The notes: generated from the letters alone by a model not told the origin. Numbered from the stretch's first letter, positions 43,376 to 55,519 are shown. The stretch: DNA of 64,000 nt from Incurvaria masculella (GCA_946894095.1 OX335660.1:11351001-11415000), one strand, 5' to 3'. Numbers and translations: made by a program.

Positions 43376-44100
43376 GAAGCTTCCTGCATCAGGCTAGGAT
43401 TCGGCCGACAAGGTCACCCTCAACCTCAAGCACCTGAGCGTAGCATTGCTGATGTAACCGCACCGTCAGTAAGTGGCGACACTATTTCTTTAACTCTGTT
43501 CTATTGTCAATTTGTCCGTCGAATAGAAGCGGCAACTTAAGACGTAACTGAGCTCGGTACAGCTTTCTGCACCAGGCTAGGATTCGGCCGACAAGGTCAC
43601 CCTCAACCTCAAGCAGCTGAGCGAAGCACTGCTGCTGCTCAACGCAACCTCGGTATATGGCGACACTTGATCTCTTTCACTCTGGTCTCTTACCCATTTG
43701 TCCGTTGACTAGAAGCATCAGCTTAAGACGCAATAAAGCTCAGTGTACCTTCTGGCACCAGGCTAGGATTAGGCCGCAGGACACTCTCAACCTCAAGCAC
43801 TTGAGCAAGGCGTGTCTGCTGCTCACTGGCTCCTCAGTAAATGGCGACACATTGCGTTTTTCATTATGTTCTTGTCCGTATGCTTACCGACAAAAAGTCA
43901 CAGCTGAAGTCGCAAGGGGCTTGGTCTAGAACTGGTATCGAGATATAGCTCCGGGTAGATTTTTGCACCTGACGAAGACATCACCGATCAAGGCACACTC
44001 AAATTCAAGCACTTGAAAGAGGTGATGCTGCTAACGGCACCCTCGGTGAATGTAGTGCTTAATTTCTGTGCCCTTGTGTCCAAGTGTCAAGCGATAAGTA

Positions 44101-44607
44101 AAAGGATAAGTCTGGCCAGACACAAGTGTTATTATCCGTGCTTCCGAGATTGAAGGATGGGTCTCCTTTTTTCCCAAACCGTATAAATACAGCATCGAGA
44201 TTATTCGAGAAGCAAAATGTTAAAATAAGTAAATATTTCTCTCGAATCTCTTTCGTTCCAGTTCTCTAGGGGCCGTAGGTTATGAGCAAACGCTATTCAA
44301 CAAAACAGTTGACGATTTGTCGCCAAGCTCTAATTTCAACTGAGCCCGTTGAGCGCAAGCTGTAAATCAAATAATTTCAAAAGTGCCAGGTGTTCGCAAA
44401 CAATAAGCCTGTAATGACATCAGTTTGGGAGGCACATCTAGGGCGCAGATCACGTACGAACGCGTGACGCCACCCGCTGCCACGGTTTTATGGGGGCGGA
44501 CAACCGTCCGTGGGTCCCTTCTGGTGCACGCTATGATATTTCATAATATTGTGTCTTGTATCACGTCGGTCACAGACTCGACTTGAAGGTAACGATGTAA
44601 AGTATGT
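44101..44607. other. No feature recognised
   Basis: Follows the exon array; includes a moderately GC-rich stretch (44440-44520) without a supportable exon. Confidence 0.4.
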
Positions 44608-44870
44608 CAGAGCCCGTGGTCCCAGCTGACACCTAAATTGGCTTGTACGGCAAACCGATCGACTAGCGTTTTAAAATGTATGGAGAAATTGAAGAGTCCG
44701 AGTTTGATTTGACAGCGTTGGCGTTAACGGGAACGTCAACAACGTTTGCCGTTAACGCCGACTCTGCGTTTTCATACAAATCGGAAGTCCGAGTTTGACT
44801 TTCTATCACAGATCACAGAATATCTAGAAAAAACTTGTATGGAGTTTGACGTTTTTACGTCTTCCGTTTA
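44608..44870 (+). mobile_element. MITE family A, copy 6 (truncated)
   Basis: CAGAGCCCGTGGTCCCAGCT to GGAGTTTGACGTTTTTACG. The right terminus and part of the interior (the GAGCGCGCG-to-AACTAACATTTGCG segment) are missing. Confidence 0.7.
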
Positions 44871-45179
44871 CTGAGGAGGGTAGTCAACGTACAAGTCTCC
44901 TAAAATTTGTTAGGAAATATTTAAATTGAAATGCCGTCTGGCGTATATCCGGAACTGGATTTCACAAGTTTCCAACGACATTTATAAAGTAGTATTTAGT
45001 TGCTGCATGTCATTACGTAATATTTTAATTTATTTTCAATGCTGAGACTAATTATTTCGCTCTCCCGCCATGTATGTACCTCTCTATATTAGTTGATAAA
45101 TGGTATACAATTATTATTTTAATTCAATAAGAAAAACGACTATAGTTTTGGGGTACTATTTAAGAACGAAAAGGAAGGA

Positions 45180-45680
45180 GGTGTGCTATCTAGCGCGCCC
45201 GCTGTCGCCAATTTTCTAAAAATACCAGCTCAACTTAGCAACTCAACGCACTAGCAAATGCTTAGGAGAGTTTATGCTGGTGGGAACTGACTAGCCGAAG
45301 GTATTTCTGGAGCACATTCGCCCCTTTCCCATACGATTATATGGACAACTGAGGTACCCGGCTCCGCCCGGGTCAATGTCGCGTCTCGGCCTGACGTCTT
45401 TTACTTACTTAACGTCTTTAACTTAACATACCATGCAAACTTTAATTCCCCTTTGCGTTTAATTTTCAACAGAAAAGGTTGCACATATCTTTTATCAAGG
45501 TTCAGAATCTCTTAACCAAATTTTATTAAAATTGGTTCAACGGTTTCGGCATGAAAACGTAACAGACAGACAGATAGACACAGTAACTTTAGCATTTGTA
45601 ATATTGTTATAGTATGGATATTTCCATATGGCGACTACCCGGGTAGCGCCCACATGACACTTCTTCCTTTCTCTTATGTG
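45180..45680 (+). repeat. Family F repeat, copy 2, interrupted by family G
   Basis: Left part 45180-45345 (CTAGCGCGCCCGCTGTCGCC, GGTGGGAACTGACTAGC, CATTCGCCCCTTTCCCATACG), right part about 45615-45680 (CATATGGCGACTACCC, CACATGACACTTCTTCC). The two sides correspond to contiguous sequence in the uninterrupted copy at 61258-61556. Confidence 0.6.
45346..45614 (+). repeat. Family G repeat, copy 2, nested in family F
   Basis: GAGGTACCCGGCTCCGCCCG, GTCAATGTCGCG, ACCAAATTTTATTAAAATTGG, AACAGACAGACAGATAGAC and CTTTAGCATTTGTAATATTG; same family as 7143-7440 and 63374-63628. Confidence 0.65.
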
Positions 45681-46124
45681 CGCAGTTTAGAGGAAACGTA
45701 TGCCACAACTAGTCACATTCGTCTTCTTTATTAGGCATTGCAACAATCGCAAATCGCCCAAGTTCGCTGACGCCGTCTCCGAAGCCGAACTGCAAGCAGT
45801 AAACGCCCGCAAACTTAACTTTCGAGTTACAAATACGCTAAAGTAGCGAATGGGCCATGAAAGTAGCATCTCCACGTTTGGCGCAAACACCACATTGTCG
45901 CTTTACAGCTTCCCGAAACATTGTACACGGGGCCGTGTGTGCGGAATATATTTCGGTTCTGTTTATTTTATTCGCTGGGATGCAAATGCGTTTGTAGCAC
46001 AGGGATTTTCACAATCGTATTTTCAATTTTAAAATACGGAGTGCCACTGCAACTTGAACGGGACAATACTTTATTATTAAAATGCTCTGAGATAGATAGT
46101 GTTATGAATCGCTTACTTGTTTAA
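45681..46124. other. No feature recognised
   Basis: No gene supportable; the frames at 45850-46124 have no recognisable domain. Confidence 0.4.
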
Positions 46125-46163
46125 GTCGACGTTTCGTCCACCGCATTGTGGACTTCTTCAGGA
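46125..46163 (-). ncRNA. Hammerhead-like motif (tentative)
   Basis: Minus strand CCTGAAGAAGTCCAC, short loop, GTGGACGAAACGTCGAC: a CUGA-GA-type core, a 6-bp stem GTCCAC/GTGGAC, GAAA and GUC, as in the ribozymes of Penelope-like elements. There is one nucleotide too many between CUGA and the stem relative to the classical core, so activity is doubtful. Confidence 0.35.
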
Positions 46164-46204
46164 CTCGCGGCGCGACCTGGAGGACTTCCGACACGTCGTC
46201 CAGT

Positions 46205-46561
46205 CAGAGCCGGTAGTCTCAGTTGTCACCTAAATTGGCGTTACGGCAAACCGATCGACTGGCGTTTTCAAATGTATGGAGAAATTTAAGAGCGCGCGCA
46301 GCGGGCGTTAAGCGAACTAACATTTGCGAGTCCGAGCTTGATTTGACAGCTTACTCAACGTTGCCGTAAATATGTCGACGTTGCCGATTACGTCCACTCC
46401 GCGTTTTCATACAAATCGGAAGTCCGCGTTTGACTTTGACAGCTTGAAGAAGTAAAACCACAGAATATCTAGTAAAAACTTGTATGGAGTTTGGAGAAAA
46501 CGCCAGTCTAGCGGTTTGACGTAAACGTCAATTTAGGTGAGAACTCAAACTGACCACTCTG
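46205..46561 (+). mobile_element. MITE family A, copy 7 (full length)
   Basis: 357 bp, CAGAGCCGGTAGTCTCAGTT to CTCAAACTGACCACTCTG. Most similar to copy 3. No 8-bp direct repeat at the flanks (CGTCCAGT against AAGTCAAC). Confidence 0.8.
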
Positions 46562-47439
46562 AAGTCAACTGAAGGTCGCCGGCTGCGAAGATTGTAGCTC
46601 TGGGTAGCTCCAGTCGCCGATGAGGGTAGTTCTAAAAAACGTTGCTCAGCGATGTATTTATTCGTGCAAACGATGCTTACGGTGTCCCTATTCGATGGTA
46701 TCGGCAACTGAAGCCTCGTAGTGCTGTGTTGCGCCAATAACGGAGACCACGACAGTAAAAGTTTCATGCTGTCATCTCTGTTGAAGTTGTGTTGCCTTGA
46801 AATCTCAACGGATTTTCGGATCAAGCGAGGAATGTAGTGTATAATATATATATATATGTAGTAGCATAGTAGTAGTGTTTGGTATGATCAAAAGAAACCA
46901 TTTACTTTGATTTTTAAAATGCAATACACTGGTAATTAAATTGCACACACAATCAAGTTTAGTATTAATTTGAAATTCCAACAACATTCTTTCTTTACGA
47001 TAACAGCCTATGTAAGCTAACTGACTAACTGGCTGCCCGTTTTATTTCGGCCATTACCTGAATGCCTAAAATTAATTAAGTCCTATTAAAGTATAATAAT
47101 ATTTAAATTTCCTGAACTTCTCTCAACGTCCATTAAAACAATGATTGTAGAACAGCAGCTACATAATGAACGTTACCATTCCTGCAACACACTTTTAAAA
47201 CAAACAGCACAGGTAAAGTTGCTGTATGACATTAAAATAGTTTCAACTGAATGCTGAAACAGCGGAGTAAAATGTTTCGGGTTAATAACCAGGGGTTCAG
47301 AAGTATGATATATATTTCAGGGATAACATTTGTTAGGTAAATATCCTTATTTCTACTAAGCATGCACGTCAATTAACTGAGATTGAAACATATAGCTCCT
47401 TTATTGCATATGTATTATTCGACGAAACATTTAGTAGTG
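46562..47439. other. No feature recognised
   Basis: A short (TA)n run near 46845 only. Confidence 0.45.
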
Positions 47440-47745
47440 GCCCGGAGCTCAGGGGAGATTTCGTCTTCGCATCGTTCGTGCATCGACTTTTTTTCTCTTT
47501 CTAAGTATGTAGTTACAAATGCGAGTTGTTTCGTGGCTTGGAATCCACGTAAAACTGTGTGTCCCTTCCCCTACTGGGCGGGAGGGTTGGTACCATCGAA
47601 TTTAATAAACATATGTCAACGCGAAAATAATTTTTTTTTCTGTATTCCATGCACTTTAATGTAGCCATCATAATAAATGGAGGTTGCCGGCATAGCACCC
47701 AATTCCTCGGGATTGCAGTGTGTTGGGCTAATGTCATGATGCTTA
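47440..47745 (+). repeat. SINE copy, head degraded
   Basis: CGTGGCTTGGAATCCACGTA, GGAGGGTTGGTACCATCG, TAATGTAGCC, GGCATAGCACCCAATTCCTC and GTGTGTTGGGCTAATGTCAT match the common body and tail; the upstream part is too worn to type the head. Confidence 0.65.
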
Positions 47746-48179
47746 AAGAAAGCAGGCCAAGTCAGCTTTGACCTACAAGTTAAATTTTACAGAGGCAGAC
47801 TTAAGTGCACCGTAAATAGAACTTGGTGGACGGTAACATGCACGTCTAGCAATAAACAATGTAATTACGTTTCCGTACACGCCATAACTGACGAACAACG
47901 TAAAGTATTTGTATAATTATACATACATTTGTTTTTAAGTCATGGGACTCATGTAAAAATGAAAAATCACCCTTATAAATTGTAAGGGCCTATAATTACT
48001 TTTAAGATGTAGACAAAGTCAAAGACGCACCTGCATCTGTAACGCACCATTTTCATAAATATCTACGTTTAAATAAAACAAACACTACAATAAACAGCCA
48101 GCAAGGGTTGCGATTCTAAATTAAAGTTCTTGCTGAGGCACCCTTTTCATAACTAATAAGCACAGTAATTAATTAACAA

Positions 48180-48475
48180 ACCATCGAACTAAATATATAA
48201 CTAACTCATCATCTAAAAAAATCACCATATAACTGACTAATGAATAACCATATAACTAATTAATCACCTGACTAACTAACTAAATAACCTTCTAACGAAC
48301 AAGCCAGCCATCTAACTAAATAACCATCTAACAATCTTACTAACTTAATAATCATCTAACTCACTAAGTAACCATTTGACTAAAAAAACATCCAACTAAT
48401 TAATTAACCATCTTACTAACTAACTAACCGTCTAACTATTGAACTATCTAACTAAATAACTAACAAATGATACTG
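48180..48475 (+). repeat. Degenerate CTAA/CTAAC satellite
   Basis: About 300 bp built from imperfect CTAACTAA, ACCATCTAAC and TAACTAAATAACC motifs. No strict period. Confidence 0.75.
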
Positions 48476-48552
48476 ACCAACGCTTCCTTAAATATACAGC
48501 ATAGGTTACCGAGAGGTGTGGACATGTAAAAGATATATAATTGGGCCCACAG

Positions 48553-48705
48553 CATTTCTTCCCGTGGAAGTCGTTCGTGGTTCGGATTCTACATAAAACT
48601 GTAGATTTTTATTTACTAGGTGGTAAGGTAAATCCTAACCGAGTTGGTGCCATCGCATTGAATGAAAGATGGTCGAAGCGGCAATGAAAATCGTCCTTGT
48701 TTTAA
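48553..48705 (+). repeat. SINE with non-tRNA leader
   Basis: Leader AGCATTTCTTCCCGTGGAAG-TCGTTC directly joined to the body GTGGTTCGGATTC, ACTAGGTGGTAAGGT, GCCATCGCATTGAATGAAAG and GCGGCAATGAAAAT. It lacks the 3-prime tail. Confidence 0.65.
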
Positions 48706-49071
48706 ATTCAGTCTAATGATAGAAAAACAAGGATATATATTGCGATGACTAATTCATACAATGGCATAACATTTTATATGCGCCATGGGCTCACGTGTGA
48801 ATTTTGACAACCAATCGGTCTATATAACAAGGTGCGCTCCAGCCTTATCTGCGTCGCTCCACCGGTAGATGGCGTGCCGTAAAGCTCACCTTGCGACAGC
48901 GCAACGTCAGCCCGCTCGCTTCATAAGGCTTCGCGGCCTTACCCTACTAACTCCAATTAGGCGCCGCGGCCTACTCGGGTGGCCACGGTGTCGCCTCGCA
49001 CCCTCCATTTATATCTGTCGATAGGCTGTCTGGAGCTCATTTTAATGGCCAATAAACAACTGTATCCCAGT
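48706..49071. other. GC-rich block, no gene
   Basis: 48820-49010 is rich in GC and CpG (for example GGCGCCGCGGCC) without a supportable reading frame. Confidence 0.35.
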
Positions 49072-49437
49072 TGTTTATTGTTTATTGTTTAGGTATCATC
49101 ATTACACTGCAATTGAATTTGTCATATTTTAACATTAGGCAATCAAAGCGAAGAATAACTGACAAGAAACTTTAAATTAATTCAATGTCCACTTGGTCTA
49201 AGTGAAAAAAAACAAGCAGAAAGAAGTAGTACTTGTTTGTGTAAATAATTTATTCTAATGTTTTTTTAATATTAACTGTAAGTATTTACAAAGGCAGATA
49301 GGAGAAAAAGGCAGATGAGCAGGCCAGTCCCCACAAAAAGCACCCGTTTACGACCATCACGCCGCGTCCAGCCATCGCCTCTCTCAACCATATTTTACGG
49401 AGAGTGGTGAACCGAACCAAGCGTCACCACAAGTGAG
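49072..49437 (-). repeat. Family D repeat, copy 4
   Basis: Forward strand CAGTTGTTTATTGTTTATTG, GAATTTGTCATATTTTAACA, CCTCTCTCAACCATATTTTA and GAACCAAGCGTCACCAC; reverse of the family consensus. Confidence 0.6.
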
Positions 49438-49803
49438 AACCTTAAAGTTAGTAGATTAGTACCCAACGTTAATATAAAGGCTGATTTTAAAAGTATCTGC
49501 ACCGCAGCCGATTTTTTACGTTGTTACATAATAATTATCGTTAAGATATTTGTACTAATTACAGATTTCGTTGGAACAGTAAATTCTAGCAATAGTGTGC
49601 AAAAGTGCCCATGGCTCAGCATGCCAGGGAGGTACGTTAATTGCCCTGCCTGGCGCTGGTTTTCAGCCGCAGCCGTGTGAGTGCGAGTGTGTTGAGGTGT
49701 TATATAAGTATCTATGATATGTTACGTTGCATGAACAGATAAATAATATGAGTCGGACAATTTAAAAACTACTAGTATTGTGGCGCACACAATGCTCTGT
49801 TTC

Positions 49804-49943
49804 TTAGGTTGAGATAAATACTCGTAACGATAAGTGCTACTTTCTTACATCACTTTGACACATTTTGTACGCAGGAAATGTCACTTCTTTGCCGCTATTA
49901 CTTTTGGTTGATCTTAGTTCCAGTCGCGACTATTTATCCTAAC
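49804..49943. mobile_element. Small MITE family I, copy 2
   Basis: TTAGGTTGAGATAAATACTC to GTCGCGACTATTTATCCTAA, with inverted ends and the shared GAAATGTCACTT centre; partner of 20108-20266. Confidence 0.5.
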
Positions 49944-50137
49944 CTTATTATCAGTTCGCAAGTAGAGCAGCGCACTGCTACTGTTTCAAAACCCACCACC
50001 GTATGAGTGACATGAAAATTTACATTCGTCGCTGGCAATGGAACCCGAAGTCATGGCTGGGTGTCCCACGGGGCTTTCGTGCCGGCGTCACACTTGAAAG
50101 TATTGATTATGCTGAAACGTGTCGTTGGCTCGCGGCG

Positions 50138-50182
50138 GCAGGGGGTGGGGGAAGGGCTGGGGGGGGGGAGGGGGAGGCCCTA
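50138..50182 (+). other. G-rich tract with quadruplex potential
   Basis: GGGGGTGGGGGAAGGGCTGG followed by a run of ten or so G and GAGGGGGAGG: at least four G-runs of three or more with short loops. A 107-codon frame (50003-50326) spans it but has no recognisable domain. Confidence 0.75.
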
Positions 50183-50649
50183 TTGAAAAATGCGCGGCCG
50201 ACCGCCCTTCACAAACTTCGCATTTTCAGACACATTTTCACAAGTGGCTCGGGAGAATATCAATTCGGTGGAAGCCAAATTTTAGCCGAATATTTCTCGG
50301 TAGGTGAGATAAACATTTTGTTTTGATCTTTTGTTTGTCGCGCATAAGGACCGTTTTTGATTGGCGGGTTCAGATCTTTGGATTACGCGCCCGGCGTGCT
50401 CGGGCAATACATACAATACATAAAGATTCTGCATAATTCGCAAGCCACTGAAAGGGCTGGAACCATTCGGTTACCTACTTACGTTATTTATCTGCGAGAT
50501 ATTTAAAAAAATGGAACGCACCTACACATATCCTATGCTTAGTAGTAGTGCCGAGTTTATTTAAATATTGAAAAGGATTTTTTTTTAAAGTGGTATGAGT
50601 GGCAATGCTTCGAGACCAAAGATACTCAGAGCCAAATGCACCTCACCTC

Positions 50650-50795
50650 GCGGAACCACGCTCAACGAGGCACCATGCCAGCGGATTTGGACTCTGACTC
50701 ATCCAGCTTACATCCCCTACTTAGCTCCCTGTGACTTATTTTTATTCCCAATTGTAATTAAAAAACATAATGGTCCAAAGTATCAAATATAAAGA
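50650..50795 (+). pseudogene. Mariner transposase fragment, decayed
   Basis: The reading HPAYIPYLAPCDLFLFP, then IKKHNGPKYQ resembles the third-Asp block of mariner transposases (consensus HPPYSPDLAPCDFFLFP). Only this block survives; the SPD part has become IPY. It belongs to a different mariner lineage from 18551-19836, which has APSD. Confidence 0.65.
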
Positions 50796-53700
50796 AAGTT
50801 TTTATGAAGGTACACCTGACCTGTCGGAAGAAGACTGGGTTTAAATGTTTCCAGAGCTGTTTCAGGCGGATGCATTTGCATACTGAATAGTGAAGAGTAT
50901 TTTAAAAATAAATCGTCGGTATAATAGTAAAACCCTTTAATTGCAGAGATGAGAGTTGCGAGATAAATGGACTTAAAAGTTGAATATCTCATAATGGTTG
51001 GTACAATGGTCGATGTGTTTACACAACCTTACTTTAAAACTAAACGTCATAGCAATATATGGGTTCTACCATAAGAAAGAGCTTGGAAAATTAAGTAGAA
51101 CTACATTATTAACTCAATTTACTAAAAAAATGTCAATTAGCGGGTTTTACCAATATACCAACGATATTTAAGTTATAAAAATATTTTGTATTCCCTTGTC
51201 TCACGACTTAAAAAAAGTACAACGCGTATACCAAATTCGGTTAAAAACAGCATATTTTGCTGACGAAAAGGTGTGCCTCCGCGCTCCGCGCTTCTAAATG
51301 AAACGTATAATCGCAAATGAGCCGGAAGCGCCTCAAACTGGATTAGGTTAGAATTAGACGCGCCAAAATAGCCGGCTGAAGGCTCGCGGGGCACCGGATT
51401 GGCCCGAGTTCTATGAGCGGGCTTATGCCCTGTATTTACACGCAGACGAAGTGACGGGATGCAGGGGACCGCGCTTAGCGGACAGTAAGGGATGAAAGCA
51501 TTGCGTATGTTTAATTTGGAAGTAAATTTTGCATCAGTGCTACTTTTATTTTGTTTTGCATTTATGTCGATTATTATCTGTGATGATTTTGCATTTTGTT
51601 CGTTTTAAAACGGAAACGTTTTTAGAAAAAAAAAACCTTTAAAAACTGTAATCTGCCTACTAAAAGTAAGAAACAAGGTAGGTTCAGTTAGATATCATCG
51701 TTTTATTGGTTTTATCAAACATCACCTACCTTATTACTTACCTTTTAGTAGTCGGGTTACGGTTTTTTTTATTTTTTTTAAATATGTTCTGTACCTATGT
51801 TACCCGGGTCATAATAATGAATCGATTGACACCTTATTCATGTGAATTGAATGAACAGTTTAAGCGCTACGGCGGAACATACGTAAATACAAATATACAA
51901 ACATAGACTGCTAAAATAATAACCCTTCCTTTTGGCTTCGCAGTAGTCGGGTGTGGTCATGGACGCGCATGGTCTCTATGTGCGAGCTTGAAAACCTTCT
52001 ATCATACTTTTATTATATGTATCTGGGAAAGTGTGTATGTATGTTCGTCATTCAATCACGTCTCAGCAGCTGAAATATATAAATGAAACTGTGTAGATAG
52101 ATATCTCGTTAGCTCCGAAGTATCTCAGAACTTGAATACTCTTCAATTTAAAATAAAGAGGTAAAAAAGTGTTAGATCAAAAAACCATCATGTTGATCTA
52201 AATTATTTCTATCCACGGTATACATTCCATCCCTTACGCAGAAGACTTTATTCTCTGTGCGCGCTTAACCGCATGACGGCGCTCAGTCAATTTGACAGCA
52301 CCTGCCTATGAATAGGTTCGCCGAAACGAGGGAAAAAATGCTTACATTTCGCAGTGGCGCAGAGTTGGCTTCCTTGGTAATACGAAAAGTAGCTGAATAT
52401 TGCGGGAATGTGTACGTGAGAACCGGCGTAAGAAATGGTGTATATTTCCATTCAGATTTTATCGATCTCCCGTTTCTCAGTCTTCAGTTAATTCAGTCAT
52501 ATATTTTTAAATGCAGAGGTATTATTTATTTATGAATATATTGGGTTAGCCAGGATACATTGTGGAAAGTTTCCTTAACTTTTGAAAAACTGCAGTTGGA
52601 ATACACGTCTATACAACACCACTAAGCGCATACATCGCAAGGCTTCTAAAGGGTTTAATAGCCACACGGAAAGAAAATGGGGCATGACCATGGGGGTGAG
52701 GAAATTACCTACATAGGCATGACCGGGACGAAGGACCCATAACCTCTCGCACGAAAGGTAAGTCCTCTAGCTCCTACACTACGAGCTGTTCAGCAATGAT
52801 GAAATAAACACTCATTATATGAATACACTCAGGCGAAATTATCATTCAATTTAAAAGATTCAAGCTTTAAAACCAAGAAAACAAGTGGAACAGGAAATTT
52901 TGGACAATAGATGGAACACGCTAAGAACAGTCGAACATTAAAGGCCACAGCTTCCAGGATGCATTCCTAAGGGAACCTCAACAAATATGGCTGCAGGAAG
53001 GCGCATAGCTTCCGAGAGCGCTAAGATGGCTGCTGCACCTAGTTATGCGCGACGAAATATTGGTCCAGGACGCCATATTTGATAAGACTAGACGATTACG
53101 ACATCGCGGCATGTTTTATTGCCATAATAAGCACTTTAGTGGGCCATTATGAATTCTTCGCATAGTAATTCTGATATTAGATGCGGCACTCACATGACAA
53201 TTCAGAACGCACATAGAAACAGGATAGCCAATAGCCTTCGGGACTGCGACCATTTGTCCTCAAGAAAACATGGCCTATTACTCCTGTAAAATAATTGAAT
53301 ATATAATGATTTTACAAATATTTAATTTTTTAGCATTGTAGCCCTTTTAGTAACGCATATTTTCATACCATTATAGAGGACGCTAGTCCCCGATCGCACT
53401 TTTATTAAAATCGAAAAGCATTTTCAATGTCAAAAACAAGTAATATACATTTTTACTCATAAGAAAAAGCTTCAAGAATGTGTGCGAGACTTCATAGTCA
53501 CAAGAGGCATATTAATGAGACAGTCTCCGAGAAAAAGAGGGAAATTGAAACCTAACATCCATAATAATTCGTATCGTTTAAGATTTAATATTATATATAC
53601 AAAGGCATAAAGTGAGACCAGCTGCACGATATTATTTCTAATACAACATCGAAAGCAAAAGATTAGTGTGGCTTAAAAAACACTTGAATAACGAAAAATA

Positions 53701-55369
53701 ATCATATTTATTTATAAAGCTTATAAATAATATAATACATTTTAATATACCGCTCTTTAATCATTGGCTCAATATTTTAAACTCTGAAATGAAAAATGCA
53801 TTCAACAATAACAATATGGCGATCAAACCATAACCCTATAAAATTAAGTGCGCTATTCGATTCATTGAAACAGGGGAAAAATACACTATTACTGTTCTAA
53901 AATAATATTCTTTCTCTTTATAATATTCTACTTCTTTTTCTGGGGTTAAGACTATTTGAAAGAAAAATAATCAAGTGCCATTTAATTTATGCTTCCAGCA
54001 CGGCTAAATCAAGATTTTATGGATTTCCTATGCACATAGCATGGGTACAAATGCAGCCTTTCCCCTCAGCAAAACATGCCATTCGCGGGTTCATCTTCCT
54101 CTGTTGTATACCCATACTTTGGGATTTTCTACAGTCCCTGCTCCTGTAATCGGGTTGGTTCGGGTCCAGCCTTGCAGTTTCTTTTACAGGGTTTTTCTAA
54201 AATTAATGTGTTCTTGATTCACGGTAGATTATACATACATGCATATCACATTCCTTGGGAAAAGCGACGTACTTGATTAGTACGAAAAAAAATATTTATT
54301 TTATATATTCAGGGCTATATAAGTTAGGACTTACCGGACTAAAACTGTATCAGAGCAATATTTATTTATATTCTTCCAAGGCACCTCGTTTGACTTACAT
54401 TAGCTTGTACGCTTGTACGATAGTATTCCATTATAACTTCCGGCACGAGGCAAGTCTTTCCCTTTCCAAGCGCTAAAACGGTGCACAGGAACCAAATCCG
54501 ATACAGATTTGTCTCTGCACAGCCGCTGGCGCTTGGAAGGGGAATGACTCGGCTCCCGCAAGGGCTTTATGTATGTATAAGTAAAGTTTTGTCTGCACCT
54601 CAAAGGAAAGTACTTATGAGAGTCTCCTGTATGTATGTGCTTACTTTTATGTGCTTTACCAGTTACGAGTCTTCTGTATTTTAATTTATTTTTGGATTCC
54701 AACATTTATTTAAATAATACTAATAATAAGAAAGGCGATTTCTCACAGTAGAAATTTGAAAGTAATATTATCTCTAGATATAAGTTAAACAGCATAGATG
54801 CGTAAACAAATAATTCCATTGAATTCCATTAAGTTTTAGATACTTTATTTCTTTTTTATTTTTCTATGTAGATTAGGAAGAATAAAAAACTAGTACCTGA
54901 AAAAATATTAAATGTTTAACCCATAAAAAAATAAGTGTTTCAACGTATAGTTATAGTAAAGAAATACTGCTATCCCATCAGCATAGAAACTGAGTTTTAT
55001 CCTAAACATGTTTCGCATTGTAACAAAAATAATATTCCTACCTAAATGATAATTCCTAACACACAAAAGAATGAGACAAAACTCGCAGAATAAATAACAA
55101 TAATAGGTTTCACTTAGACCGAACAAGTATTTTCCTTTTCTGTGAAAATATGCCGCTCTTCAAACGGGCCGCAAGACTCGAGCAATTTTCCTGGCAGTAA
55201 TCTCGTGCAGATTACTCGGCTTACCCCCAATTAACAGGATAACGCTGTAGTGATGTGATTGTTTGAATACGCTCTCTGAGGCACTAATTGGCAGGAAGAT
55301 CGGAAGATCGACTCGACCTTCTGGTCCAACAAAGAGGTAGCTCTTTATTCTATCTTACCTTTAACCTTA
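50796..55369. other. Long stretch without a recognised gene
   Basis: AT-rich DNA. It contains a minus-strand SINE head (52715-52797) and a possible family H relic near 54062-54110 (AAAACATGCCATTCGCGGGT). The frames of 60-100 codons here show no recognisable domain or codon signal. Confidence 0.45.
52715..52797 (-). repeat. Isolated tRNA-like SINE head
   Basis: Forward strand GGCATGACCGGGACGAAGGA, CCATAACCTCTCGCACG and TCCTACACTACGAGCTG match the tRNA-like head of 59719-60132. No SINE body follows. Confidence 0.65.
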
Positions 55370-55519
55370 AATGAAAAAGGAATGGATAGGGGACTAAAAA
55401 AATTTTACGGTCCGTCAAAAATACGCTCAGTCAGCTCATATGCTCTCAGTCGGTGTCAAACGTCAATCCATGCGCATCAGTTGGGCAAGATTTCAAAATA
55501 TCAACAAAATGCATTCAAA

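Larger units (their letters stand above)
38411..44100 (+). repeat. Tandem array of seven exon-plus-donor units, split by an LTR element
   Basis: Units start at about 38411, 38592, 38773, 38967 (interrupted by 39000-43380), 43527, 43713 and 43892. Donor-equivalent positions 38536, 38717 and 38898 give an exact 181-bp period; later spacings are about 190, 184, 184 and 209 bp. Each contains TGCACCAG, ACCCTCAACCTCAAGCACCT and the exon end. Donors decay along the array: GTAAGT, GTAAGT, ATACGT, GTAAGT, GTATAT, GTAAAT, GTGAAT. Units 2 and 3 still encode nearly the same peptide; units 4-7 carry substitutions and stops. Confidence 0.88.

Noticed and set aside
50003..50326. 107-codon frame with poly-Gly
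   Set aside because: The glycine run comes from the G-rich tract; no family recognised and no splice or start support.
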